The notes under the pieces are model-generated. The model did no database searches. It worked only from the letters and a program-made list of their open reading frames with translations, and was not told where the DNA came from. From an uncultured Myxococcales bacterium (GTDB lineage: Bacteria > Myxococcota_A > UBA9042): a DNA stretch of 64,000 nucleotides. The stretch's first letter is position 1. Each line of letters begins with the position of its first letter. The translations under genes and the position numbers were made by a program. This document shows, in pieces, positions 43,902-52,091 of the stretch. Location: the NCBI GenBank assembly GCA_903955385.1, contig CAJBNH010000193.1:1-64000 (forward strand). The letters run 5' to 3'.

Positions 43902-44833
43902 TGTCCCGGTCCTTCCGTCGCGCCTTCTCGGTGCTGGCGATCGCAACTTTCTGCATGGCAAGCGCAATTCCCGCGCTGGCGGAAACCGCTGCTCCCAGCC
44001 ACGGCGAAGGCGCACACGTCGGCCACGCTGAGCTCTTCAGCTGGATGACCCTGTTCGTCGGGCCTGAAAACCAAAATGCGCTGAAGAACTGGCTTGCGGA
44101 CAACGTCGCGCCCACCACCTTCATCGACAAGGCCGACTACCGCACCGCCGGCCACCTGTCGCACGTCTTCATGGCGTTCGTGGCCCTGCTGATCGTGCTC
44201 GCCACCGCCATCGCCGCTCGCCGCGCGCTGGCCCGCGATGCCGACGCTGGCGTACTGCCGTCGCGCAAGATCGGGCCGCTGCTGGTCTTCGAGATCGTCG
44301 TGGGCTCGGTGTGGAACCTGATGAAGGACATGATGGGCGCGGACGAGGCACGACGGCACTTCCCGATCGTCGCCACGCTCGCCATCTACATCTTCACGAT
44401 GAACATCCTCGCGTTGATTCCGGGCGGCCTGCCCCCGACCGACAACCTGAACACCAACGTCGTGATGGCGCTGACCGTGTTCTTCGCCACCCACATCTCG
44501 GGCATCCGCGTCCAGGGGCCGATCGGCTACCTGAAGCACTTCGCCGGACCCATCGTCGCGCTGGCGCCCCTGATGATCGTCATCGAGATCATCAGCCACT
44601 TGGTGCGCCCCGTCTCCCTTTCGCTGCGTCTGCTCGGCAACATGACGGGAGACCACAAGGTGATGGAGATCTTCCTGGGCTTCCAGGTGCCTCTGCTGCC
44701 TTTGCCTGTCATGTTCCTCGGGCTGCTCGTGGCCACTGTCCAGACCCTTGTCTTCGTGTTGCTGTCCACGGTGTACCTGTCGATGGCGACGGCCCACCAG
44801 GACCACGGTGACGAGGCGCACGACCATCACTGA
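43901..44833 (+). CDS. atpB: ATP synthase subunit a (310 aa)
   Basis: Subunit a forms the proton or sodium half-channels of F0 next to the c-ring. Conserved features are NLMKDMMG, FTMNILALIPGGLPPTDNLN, the SLSLRLLGNMTGDHK segment with the essential Arg, and a C-terminal double helix ending in a His/Asp-rich tail. The N-terminus reads like a cleavable signal (ending PALAE), which is unusual for subunit a but also seen in the c subunit here. Coupled to atpI; atpE follows after 42 bases. The F1 genes are not in the window, so F0 and F1 genes are probably split. Confidence 0.92.
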   Translation: MSRSFRRAFSVLAIATFCMASAIPALAETAAPSHGEGAHVGHAELFSWMTLFVGPENQNALKNWLADNVAPTTFIDKADYRTAGHLSHVFMAFVALLIVLATAIAARRALARDADAGVLPSRKIGPLLVFEIVVGSVWNLMKDMMGADEARRHFPIVATLAIYIFTMNILALIPGGLPPTDNLNTNVVMALTVFFATHISGIRVQGPIGYLKHFAGPIVALAPLMIVIEIISHLVRPVSLSLRLLGNMTGDHKVMEIFLGFQVPLLPLPVMFLGLLVATVQTLVFVLLSTVYLSMATAHQDHGDEAHDHH

Positions 44834-44875
44834 ACCGGCGGGAGCGTCCGGCTTTTTTCCTTGGAGGATTCTTTC

Positions 44876-45220
44876 ATGAACCTGAAGCGTATTGGGACGG
44901 CCGCGGTGGCCTTCGTGTCCGTGATGCTCGCGTTTGTCAGCTCGGCCTTCGCCCAGACGGCCGGCGCCGAAGCCGGTTCCAACGAGTGGTCGTTCAAGGC
45001 CGCCGTCGCCATCGCGATCGGCCTGGGCCTCGGCATCTCCGTCATCGGCGGCGCACTCGCGCAGGGCCGGGCGGCTGCCGCGGCGCTCGAGGGTATCGGC
45101 CGTAACCCGGCCGCCAGCAAGGAGATCTTCACTCCCCTGCTGCTGTCGCTCGCGCTGATCGAGTCTCTGGTCATCTACTCGCTCGTCATCGCGTTCATGC
45201 TGCTGGGCAAGCTGGGCTAG
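44876..45220 (+). CDS. atpE: ATP synthase subunit c (114 aa)
   Basis: A Sec-like signal sequence (residues 1-26, ending SAFAQ) precedes the helical hairpin. Helix 1 carries the Gly repeat (AIGLGLGISVIGG) and AQGRAAAAALEG, the polar loop is GRNP, and helix 2 holds the ion-binding Glu in LALIESLVIYSLVIA. The Gln thirteen residues before the loop Arg, and the Ser and Tyr after the Glu, sit at the positions used for sodium binding in the Ilyobacter ring, although the Thr that follows there is Leu here. Sodium coupling is therefore possible but unproven. GGAGG lies eight bases before the ATG. No F1 genes follow. Confidence 0.92.
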   Translation: MNLKRIGTAAVAFVSVMLAFVSSAFAQTAGAEAGSNEWSFKAAVAIAIGLGLGISVIGGALAQGRAAAAALEGIGRNPAASKEIFTPLLLSLALIESLVIYSLVIAFMLLGKLG

Positions 45221-45278
45221 ACCCGGCGTCTCCTTACCCTGACGCACGCGTGGACCGGCGCGGCCGCGGGCGGACATT

Positions 45279-45307
45279 TTGCCCGTAACCGTGCCGTGTG
45301 CCATGCT
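45279..45307 (+). promoter_or_regulatory. Predicted promoter of the pseudo-receiver gene, probably leaderless
   Basis: TTGCCC (45279-45284), 17-base spacer, CATGCT (45302-45307). The ATG at 45316 follows after eight bases without a ribosome binding site. Confidence 0.45.
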
Positions 45308-45315
45308 GGCGATTC

Positions 45316-47205
45316 ATGCCTTTGCCCTCGCCCCAGCCCCAGGTCGTCGTCGTTGCGGATGACCCGATCGAAGCCGGGATGCTTGCCTTGGATCTCGTCC
45401 AAGCCGGCATCCCCGCCCAAGCGGTTCGCGACACGGCCGCCGTCTACCAACAGGTTCAGGCCTCGCCGCGCGACTACGTGGTGGTGGCCGCTCACCGCGA
45501 TCTGGCGCAGACGGCAGAGGTCTACCGCAGCCTGACGGCGCGCGGCACCGACCCCGCCTTCGTCGCCGTGGTGTTGCGGGTGCAGCGTGAGGCGGCCGAA
45601 GGGTTGGCGCGCGAGGCTGGCTGGGCAGGCGTCGCCGTGCGGCCGGTCAATGCCGACGAGCTGGTCGGTATCGTGCAACACGCGGCCGCTCGCGGGCGGC
45701 CGGAGCCAGACCGAACGTCTCGCGCCGGTTCGCTCGTCACGGAGCCGCTGCCGATCGTGCTTGCCGCCTTCCTGGACCGTCACCCCAAGGCAGGCTCGGG
45801 CCGGACGGTGCTGGTGCGGCTGGAGTCGGAGGGGCGGCGCGGTCTGGTCGCTGTGGTCGACGGCGAGCTGGTGCACGCAGAGGTGGACGGCGAGCGGGGA
45901 CGGCACGTTCTGGAGCGACTGTGCTCGTGGCGGGAGGGATCGTACGAGTGCGAACCCGCTCGCTACGAGGGCGCGGCTTCGTTGACAGGCTCGTCGCTGG
46001 GTCTGCTCGCGGTGGCGCAGGAGTATGCGCGGCGCGTTGCAGAGGCGCGCCAGAGCCTTCCGGACATCGACTGCGTGTGGACGGTGCGGTGGGAGCGCGT
46101 GCGGCCGCTGCCCGTGGTAGCCGAGTCGCTGTTCCGCCGCATCGCCTCCGGCGTGGTGTTGGGCGACGCACTGTCCGGTGACGGCGACGATGAACTCGAA
46201 GCTTTCGCCGCACTTGAGGCCCGCATCAAGCGGGGAGCCGTGGTGCCCAAGATCGACTCGGCGCCGAGGCCGCCTCCCGGTGAAGCGCCGGCCCGAGTCA
46301 CGACGCCGATACCTAGAGTACATCGAAACTCTTCCGGATTCTCGATCCCTGCGCCCGTTGAGACGCCGATCTCGCTCGGGGACCACCGACGCCACCCCAC
46401 GACCATCATTTATCGTACGGGCGACGAGCGTCTGGCCCCCAGCTTTGAGGTGCGCCCCAGCGAGCCCAGCTTCTCGGCCCCGTCGTCGGACTTGCCGCCG
46501 GAGCTGCCCAAGCGTCCGCTGTCGGGTGCGTTTCGTCCGCCCACCCCGGTGTCCGGCTGGTTCGGCCTGCAGGTCGGTGACGAGGGAGAGTCCGTAGACC
46601 TGCGTCACGATGGGGGGTTGCGCGGTGCGGTGCGAGCCGATGGGCGAGAGCGGCTGGTCGCACCGTCCCATCGGGTTCCTTCGGGCATCACGTCGCCTTC
46701 TCTGGGAGAGCCGATCCGCGAGACTTCCAGTCCGTACGCTTGGGTGCCGCCGTCGCCGGGTCCCGCCATCGATGACGAGGACGACGAGCCGCTGCCTCGC
46801 GTCAGTCCGCGCCGCTGGCCCTGGTTGGTCGCCGCCGCCCTGCTCAGTGCCGGTATTGCCGTGCTGCTGTGGCCGGTGGCCCCCCCGCCCGCCGTCGCTG
46901 AAGACCCCAAGCTGCGCGCCTACTTGCGGGCCAACGCCCTGATCGATGCCGGCCAAACCACGGAAGCCGCAGCACTGCTGCGCGAGCTGATGCGCCAACC
47001 CGACGTCGAGCCCGAAGCTGGTTTGCAGCTGGGCGTGCTGGAGGCTCAGGCCGGTCAGTTCGAGGCAGCGCGGGCGCACCTGCTGGCCTATCTGGCGATT
47101 CCGGACGCCCGCCACGCTGGCCGCGCCCGTGCGGTGTACCAGCACTTGTTCGGGTCGTCCGCCACCGCGCAGGCGTCGGGCCCGCCCGGGGCGGCAGCGC
47201 CATGA
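45316..47205 (+). CDS. Pseudo-receiver/DUF4388 protein with membrane anchor and TPR-like tail (629 aa)
   Basis: Residues 7-115 have the alpha/beta rhythm of a response-regulator receiver, but the phospho-acceptor strand reads YVVVAAHRDL with no Asp, so phosphorylation is unlikely. Residues 130-250 resemble a PatA-like DUF4388 domain (GLVAVVDGELVHAEVDGERG). A long Pro/Ser-rich linker follows, a single transmembrane helix near residues 501-521, then a short TPR-like repeat region (LRANALIDAGQTTEAAALLR, LLAYLAI). Typical of Myxococcota signalling scaffolds. tsaD overlaps by four bases. Confidence 0.65.
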   Translation: MPLPSPQPQVVVVADDPIEAGMLALDLVQAGIPAQAVRDTAAVYQQVQASPRDYVVVAAHRDLAQTAEVYRSLTARGTDPAFVAVVLRVQREAAEGLAREAGWAGVAVRPVNADELVGIVQHAAARGRPEPDRTSRAGSLVTEPLPIVLAAFLDRHPKAGSGRTVLVRLESEGRRGLVAVVDGELVHAEVDGERGRHVLERLCSWREGSYECEPARYEGAASLTGSSLGLLAVAQEYARRVAEARQSLPDIDCVWTVRWERVRPLPVVAESLFRRIASGVVLGDALSGDGDDELEAFAALEARIKRGAVVPKIDSAPRPPPGEAPARVTTPIPRVHRNSSGFSIPAPVETPISLGDHRRHPTTIIYRTGDERLAPSFEVRPSEPSFSAPSSDLPPELPKRPLSGAFRPPTPVSGWFGLQVGDEGESVDLRHDGGLRGAVRADGRERLVAPSHRVPSGITSPSLGEPIRETSSPYAWVPPSPGPAIDDEDDEPLPRVSPRRWPWLVAAALLSAGIAVLLWPVAPPPAVAEDPKLRAYLRANALIDAGQTTEAAALLRELMRQPDVEPEAGLQLGVLEAQAGQFEAARAHLLAYLAIPDARHAGRARAVYQHLFGSSATAQASGPPGAAAP

Positions 47206-48263
47206 CCTTCGGGCCGGTGCTGGGCATCGAGACCTCTTGCGACGAGACAGCCGTCGCCGTCGTGCAGCACGGCATCGTGCGCGGCAGCCGCATCGCCACC
47301 CAAGTACCGATCCACCTGCGCTTTGGCGGCGTGGTGCCTGAGATCGCCGCACGCAACCACCTGCTGACGATTCTGCCAACGCTGGAGGCCGCGCTGGACG
47401 ATGCCCAGCTGACCCCTCAACAGTTGGGCGGACTTGCCGTTACGCACCGTCCCGGGTTGGTGGGCGCACTGCTCGTCGGCATTCAGACGGCGCGAACGCT
47501 GGCCCTCGCTTGGCACCTGCCGTTGGTCGGCATCGACCACATCGAAGCGCACGTCTGGGCTGCAATGCTGCGACCGCCCAAGGTGGAAGGCAGCGCTTGG
47601 CCCAAACCCAGCCTGCCGTTTCTGGCGCTGGCGGTCTCTGGCGGCCATACCAGCCTGTACCGCGTGGAAGGTCCCGGAAGTTCGATTCTTCTTGGCCGGA
47701 CCCTGGACGACGCGGCGGGCGAGGCCTTCGACAAGTTCGCCAAGCTTGCCGGGCTGCCCTACCCCGGTGGGCCGTCGGTCGACCAAGGCTCCGAAGGCGG
47801 CGATCCGCATCGGTTCGTGCTGCCGCGCGGAATGCTGGGGCGAGACGACGCGGCGTTCTCCTTCTCGGGTCTGAAGACGGCGATGCGGTTGAAGATCGAG
47901 GCGTTGCGGGCCGAAGGACAGGTGCTGGAGGGCCAGCTGCTCAAGGACCTGTGCGCCTCCTTTCAGCACGCCGCTTGCGAACAGCTGGTGCGCGTGACAC
48001 TGCGAACTGCCCGCGCGCACGGCCTGCGCCATGTCGTGGTGGCTGGTGGCGTAGCGGCCAACCGCGAGCTGCGTCGGCAGATGGGCGCGGCCTGCGAAGC
48101 AGCGGGCCTGCGCTTCTGGCCGGTTCCCATGGCCTACTGCACCGACAATGCCTCGATGATCGCGGGGTTGGGAGAGGCGCTTCTGCTCGCCGGCCGCCGG
48201 GACGACCCTCACAGCTTGGACGCGGTGCCGACCGGCCTCGCGCGCCGCGGAACCTCCGCCTGA
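47202..48263 (+). CDS. tsaD: tRNA N6-threonylcarbamoyladenosine transferase (TsaD, 353 aa)
   Basis: TsaD transfers the threonylcarbamoyl group to A37 of ANN-decoding tRNAs. The metal site HIEAH (His113, His117) is preceded by GIETSCDETAVAV and followed by LALAVSGGHTSLY, the nucleotide-binding segments; DDAAGEAFDKFAKLAGL, FSFSGLKTA and NASMIAGLGEALL are further hallmarks. Start ATG overlaps the previous stop (ATGA). rsmA follows after 49 bases. Confidence 0.95.
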   Translation: MTFGPVLGIETSCDETAVAVVQHGIVRGSRIATQVPIHLRFGGVVPEIAARNHLLTILPTLEAALDDAQLTPQQLGGLAVTHRPGLVGALLVGIQTARTLALAWHLPLVGIDHIEAHVWAAMLRPPKVEGSAWPKPSLPFLALAVSGGHTSLYRVEGPGSSILLGRTLDDAAGEAFDKFAKLAGLPYPGGPSVDQGSEGGDPHRFVLPRGMLGRDDAAFSFSGLKTAMRLKIEALRAEGQVLEGQLLKDLCASFQHAACEQLVRVTLRTARAHGLRHVVVAGGVAANRELRRQMGAACEAAGLRFWPVPMAYCTDNASMIAGLGEALLLAGRRDDPHSLDAVPTGLARRGTSA

Positions 48264-48312
48264 CCGACCGGAGCGGGCCTGTGCCGCGACTCCGCCCCCC
48301 CCGAGGTACCCC

Positions 48313-49155
48313 GTGGACCGCGCTCGCATCGCCCCCAAGAAATCGCTTGGACAGAACTTCCTGCACGATCAGAACGTGTTGCGCCGCATAGCCGAGCTGT
48401 CTCTGCCACCCGCCGGCAGCGACCTGATCGAGATCGGCCCCGGCACCGGCAACCTGACCGAGCACCTGCTGGCCGTCCGCGCCACCCGCGGTGAGGCCCT
48501 GGGCCCGCTGCGAACCATCGAGCGCGACCGCCGCATGCGCGAGGTCCTTGCAGAGCGGTTCGGCGACGCTGTGTCCGTACAGGAAGCCGACGCGGCGGAC
48601 GTCGACTGGCCCACGCTGCTGGCACCGTGCGGTCCCCGGCCCACAGTAGTGGGAAACCTTCCGTATTACGCGGCGTTGCCGATCCTGTTCTCGCTGCTCG
48701 AGACCTCGCGACAGCCCGCCCGACTGGTGATCATGGTGCAGAAGGAGGTGGCCGACCGTCTGGCCGCCCGCCCCAGCACGCCCGACTACGGTCAGGTTTC
48801 GGTCAAGGTGCAGCTTCGTTGTGACGTGCGGCTTGCCTTCAAGGTCGGCCGCGGCGCCTTCACGCCCGCGCCCAAGGTCGAGAGCGCCGTGGTGGTGCTG
48901 GAACCCCTTGCCCAGCCCAGGTTTGCCGTGCCCGACTTGGGACGGTTTTCGGCCTTGGTCACGGCTGGATTCGCCCAACGCCGCAAGACGCTGTCGAACA
49001 GCCTGACCTCGACGACGAAGCTGTCGGCGACGACGATCCGCCAGGCACTGGGCGTCCTTGGGCTGGACGAGCGGATCCGGGGTGAGGCGCTGTCGGTCGC
49101 GCAGTGGGCGGCTCTGGCCCGCGAGCTGGACCCGGCGCTGACCGTCAACGGATAG
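48313..49155 (+). CDS. rsmA: 16S rRNA dimethyladenosine transferase (RsmA/KsgA, 280 aa)
   Basis: RsmA dimethylates two adjacent adenosines near the 3' end of 16S rRNA during 30S maturation. KKSLGQNFLHDQNVLRRI is the diagnostic N-terminus; EIGPGTGNLTEHLL is SAM motif I; VVGNLPYYAALPILF is the catalytic NLPY motif. The C-terminal rRNA-contact region includes FTPAPKVESAVV and RRKTLSNSL. GTG start at 48313. Ends ten bases from the convergent HAD phosphatase gene. Confidence 0.94.
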   Translation: MDRARIAPKKSLGQNFLHDQNVLRRIAELSLPPAGSDLIEIGPGTGNLTEHLLAVRATRGEALGPLRTIERDRRMREVLAERFGDAVSVQEADAADVDWPTLLAPCGPRPTVVGNLPYYAALPILFSLLETSRQPARLVIMVQKEVADRLAARPSTPDYGQVSVKVQLRCDVRLAFKVGRGAFTPAPKVESAVVVLEPLAQPRFAVPDLGRFSALVTAGFAQRRKTLSNSLTSTTKLSATTIRQALGVLGLDERIRGEALSVAQWAALARELDPALTVNG

Positions 49156-49164
49156 AAGTCCTCG

Positions 49165-49833
49165 TCACCACGGCAGAATCGTCCACCCTCGACGCCATGC
49201 GACCCACCGCAACCGGGGGTCCGGGCGCACGACACACGGGTGTGCCACCTGCTCCAGCAGCGGCAAGTCACTGTGGCTGTCGGTGTAGAACCACGCCGAG
49301 GACAGATCGAACCCCTGCGCCTGCGCAAATTCCTTCGCACGCCGCAGCTTGGCGACGCCGAAGCACGCCTCGCGCGCCAGCCGACCGGTGAAGCGGCCGT
49401 CGGCGACCTCCAGATCGGTCGCCAGCAAGTGCGCCACCCCAAGCTCTGCCGCCAACAGCCGGGCGATGTAGGGCGTCGAGGCAGTCAGGATCGCCACGCA
49501 GTCGCCCGCGCGCTGGTGCTCGCGCAGGGCGGCGCGCGCGTGGGGGCAGATCAGCCCACGGACCTGACGCTCAAAAACGCGCACACACAAGGCGTGGACG
49601 TCCGCCTCCAGCGTCCCGGCTGCTTGCTGGGCGGCGGTGCGCGACAGGGCCTCCATGTCCACAAGATCCAAGCGGTACGCGGCCATCGACCACGCGACGC
49701 GCGCCAACTGGCGACGACCCACCATGCCGGCGCGGTACTGTTCCTGAAAGTACAGGGTCGCAGTGTTGCGACGAACGAGCGTGTCGTCCATGTCGAAAAA
49801 CACAAGTGCGGGTGCAGGCTTGGGTGTCTCCAC
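49165..49833 (-). CDS. HAD-IB-type phosphatase, SerB-like (222 aa)
   Basis: Cytoplasmic HAD hydrolases of subfamily IB use an Asp nucleophile on phosphomonoesters such as phosphoserine. FFDMDDTLVRRNTATLYF supplies DxDxT motif I, ILTASTPYIARLLAAELG motif II, and FYTDSHSDLPLLEQV the acidic motif IV; the Lys of motif III is in the GVAKLRRAKEF region. The GTG at 49833 is selected because earlier in-frame sequence belongs to low-complexity antisense; GAGGG lies nine bases upstream. Last gene of a reverse-strand operon. Confidence 0.78.
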   Translation of the reverse strand: METPKPAPALVFFDMDDTLVRRNTATLYFQEQYRAGMVGRRQLARVAWSMAAYRLDLVDMEALSRTAAQQAAGTLEADVHALCVRVFERQVRGLICPHARAALREHQRAGDCVAILTASTPYIARLLAAELGVAHLLATDLEVADGRFTGRLAREACFGVAKLRRAKEFAQAQGFDLSSAWFYTDSHSDLPLLEQVAHPCVVRPDPRLRWVAWRRGWTILPW

Positions 49834-49853
49834 GGCGGTGGGCCCTCGTGCGG

Positions 49854-50795
49854 CTACGGTCTGGTTTGCGGCACCGCCGTTGGTTCGGACTGCGCGTCCA
49901 GTCGCCCCAACTCCAGCAGAAGTCCCTGCGAGGCCGCCACCCGACGCCGTTCGGCCGCCGACCGCCACGCCTGCGCGCCGTTGCGGATATTGCCGACGTA
50001 GTACCGCAAGCCCACGCCCAGCGCCAGCAGCGACGCGTCCAGTGCTGCGCCCTCGACCAGCAGCGCCGCCGTGCCTGCTTCCCAGCCGCCGTTGACCAGC
50101 AGCGCCATCGCGCCGTCGCCCGGGTCACCGCCCGTCGACTGACCCAGCCCCGGCAGCAGCCCGGACAGCCAACCGCCTATCGTCGCACGCGCTTCCGGGT
50201 CCAAGGCCAGCTCGTCGAGCTGCTGGGTCACCGCCTTCGGCAGCGGACCGTGCCACGCCTCCGCCACGCAAGTCCTGGAGAGCGTCGCGTCGTGCGCGTA
50301 GACGTGCGCCAGACACTGCAGACGCTCAGCCAGCCCTTGCAGCCCCGGAGTCGCCCCGAAGGCCGCGACGCGCCCAAGCAGGTGCAGCGCCTCCGGATAG
50401 CCCTGGTGCCGCAGTCGCAGTAACGCCAGACGCACCCGGAGCTCGTCCGCCCGCTCGGGGCTCGGCTCGCGTTCGACCGCCACCGACCAGACCCGCGCCG
50501 CCGTTTCCGGGTGGCCGGCCTCCACCAGTCGCTGCGCCAGCTGGTCGAGCCCCGCGGCCGACAGCGCGGCGGTTGGCTGCGCGACGTCAAGACGGTCGGA
50601 CTCGGCGGCGGCTTCCTCCAGCAGGCCCAGATCCGACAGATAGCCAGTGAATCCAGACGCATCCCCAGAGGCGGCGGCAGGTGCGATCGGCGACGGACCG
50701 GGGTCCGCCGTCGCCAACTCCGGCGCCGCCAGCAGCGAGGTCACCAGAAGGATGGCAAGGCGGCGGTCAGCGATCGAGGCGTTCAGCCAGGGCAC
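49854..50795 (-). CDS. Exported TPR/membrane protein, paralogue B (313 aa)
   Basis: GTG at 50795 has a strong GAGGAGGT and gives a normal signal peptide (cleavage after LATAD). Residues 35-205 look like TPR/alpha-helical repeats (AAGLDQLAQRLVEAGHPETAARV, LRHQGYPEALHLLG). The C-terminus has hydrophobic segments starting with GWLSGLLPGLGQSTGG and LLVNGGWEAGTAALLVEG. This (S/G)xLPGLGQ segment recurs in the upstream gene, so the two are paralogues. It overlaps that gene by 29 bases. Such proteins often neighbour yidD and may act in envelope assembly; function unknown. Confidence 0.6.
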   Translation of the reverse strand: MPWLNASIADRRLAILLVTSLLAAPELATADPGPSPIAPAAASGDASGFTGYLSDLGLLEEAAAESDRLDVAQPTAALSAAGLDQLAQRLVEAGHPETAARVWSVAVEREPSPERADELRVRLALLRLRHQGYPEALHLLGRVAAFGATPGLQGLAERLQCLAHVYAHDATLSRTCVAEAWHGPLPKAVTQQLDELALDPEARATIGGWLSGLLPGLGQSTGGDPGDGAMALLVNGGWEAGTAALLVEGAALDASLLALGVGLRYYVGNIRNGAQAWRSAAERRRVAASQGLLLELGRLDAQSEPTAVPQTRP

Positions 50796-51654
50796 GGCGC
50801 ACCTCCTCGCGAAACTCCGCTTGGACGCGATCGTTTTCCACACCCGCCCCCACCGCCGACCCGTAGACGTTGCCCAGATACAGGACGCCGGCGAGGGTGC
50901 CTGTCAGCCAGCCGCGCACCGAGCTCGTGCCGTTGCGGTCGAAACCGGACCACGCGAAGTACGCCGGCACGCCAACGAGCGGCAGCGTCATCAGCCCGTC
51001 CTGCCACCGCCCCACGTACACGCGACCCAGTCCGGGCACGATCGCCGACAGCGTCCCCGCAAGCCAGGCACGGTGGTAGGGCAGCTCGCGCGCACGCGCC
51101 GCGCGCTGCAAATCCTCTCGCGCCCAAGCGTCAACGGTAGCGTGCAGCGGCCGCGGCAGGGCGGCGACGCGAGCTTCGACGGCAGACCAGTCGCTGCCCC
51201 AAGCGGCGTGCAACACCGGGGCGTAGCTCGCCAGCGCAAGGGCCGCTGCGGTTTCCGGGTCTTCGGCGGCGGCAGCGTCTTGGGCGGTGCAGGCCGTCGG
51301 CAGCGGCGTTGGCGCTTGGGCGACGGCGGCAAGACACAGCTGGGCGAGACTTGCTGCGGGTAGATGACCTTGGGCGTCGCGGGCGCGGGGGTCTTCCAAC
51401 AGGCGACGGGCGGCAGCGGCGCGGCCAGCGCGGGAAAGGCAGCGTGCGGCAAGGGCAAACGCTGCGGGCCCATCGGCCGGCGTCTGATACGCGTGACGCA
51501 ATGCCTCGACCGCACACGCGTCGAAACGACCGAGCAACCGCAGTTCCTCGGCCAGAGCCAGAGGAGTCGCGGGACTTGGCTGAGCGGCGACCGGACCGCC
51601 TGCGACCAGCGCAGAGGCAACGGCGACGCACATCGCGACGAGCACGCGGGTCAC
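50767..51654 (-). CDS. Exported TPR/membrane protein, paralogue A (295 aa)
   Basis: GTG start overlaps the yidD stop by four bases. A signal peptide (1-24, ending VAAQ) precedes helical repeat-like sequence with six Cys in the N-terminal 130 residues, some likely paired. C-terminal hydrophobic segments begin LAGTLSAIVPGLGRVYVGRW and then GLMTLPLVGVPAYFAW, a pattern found in small membrane proteins of the TM2/DUF5683 type. Similar to the next gene in its C-terminal half. Likely an inner-membrane or periplasmic component of an envelope-assembly operon. Confidence 0.6.
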   Translation of the reverse strand: MTRVLVAMCVAVASALVAGGPVAAQPSPATPLALAEELRLLGRFDACAVEALRHAYQTPADGPAAFALAARCLSRAGRAAAARRLLEDPRARDAQGHLPAASLAQLCLAAVAQAPTPLPTACTAQDAAAAEDPETAAALALASYAPVLHAAWGSDWSAVEARVAALPRPLHATVDAWAREDLQRAARARELPYHRAWLAGTLSAIVPGLGRVYVGRWQDGLMTLPLVGVPAYFAWSGFDRNGTSSVRGWLTGTLAGVLYLGNVYGSAVGAGVENDRVQAEFREEVRRALAERLDR

Positions 51655-52091
51655 GGCGCCCCCCGAAGCTCAGGGTCGGGCGGGTCGACAAGGCGCCCCG
51701 TGTCCAGGTCCACCGGGTAGTGGCCAACGGCAAAGGCGTGGTCGCGCAGCAGTCGGTCCGCACCCATCAGCACGCCCCGCAGCAGGCCGTGACGGGCGAT
51801 GGCACGTTCTGCGTAGCGCGAACAGGTCGGCTGAAAGGCGCACGTCGCCGAGTCCTGCGGCGACAGCACCCGGCGATAGAAACCGAAGAGCGCACGCAGG
51901 GTTCCCGACGCCAGCCCACCGTCCCATCGCGACGGTTGGGACTCGGCAGCGGCCGTCGGCGCGGCCTCCGGGGTCTGCAGCAGGAAGGCAACGGCCTGAG
52001 CCGGAGTCGGCGGCGCGGCACTCGCGGAGGAGGAAAGCGACGCGATCGCGACGGCGCACATCCCGGCAATGACGGCTGCCCGGCGGATCAC
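51651..52091 (-). CDS. yidD: YidD-family membrane protein insertion factor with signal peptide (146 aa)
   Basis: YidD proteins assist the YidC insertase. The family core YRRVLSPQDSATCAFQPTCS and RYAERAIARHGLLRGVLMGA is intact, with the CxxxPTCS cysteines. Unlike ordinary YidD (about 70-85 aa, amphipathic and unprocessed), this one has an N-terminal signal-like hydrophobic stretch, an Ala/Pro/Ser linker and a C-terminal tail. It is also not beside rnpA/yidC. GTG at 52091 has GAGGTGA upstream and overlaps the LolA-like stop by four bases. It may be a secondary, exported YidD paralogue. Confidence 0.8.
   Translation of the reverse strand: MIRRAAVIAGMCAVAIASLSSSASAAPPTPAQAVAFLLQTPEAAPTAAAESQPSRWDGGLASGTLRALFGFYRRVLSPQDSATCAFQPTCSRYAERAIARHGLLRGVLMGADRLLRDHAFAVGHYPVDLDTGRLVDPPDPELRGAP

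Noticed and set aside
43154-45304. N-terminal extension of the DUF4175-type gene across the atp genes
   Set aside because: The extension is antisense to atpI, atpB and atpE. The real start at 43153 has a proper ribosome binding site and begins just before the membrane segments.
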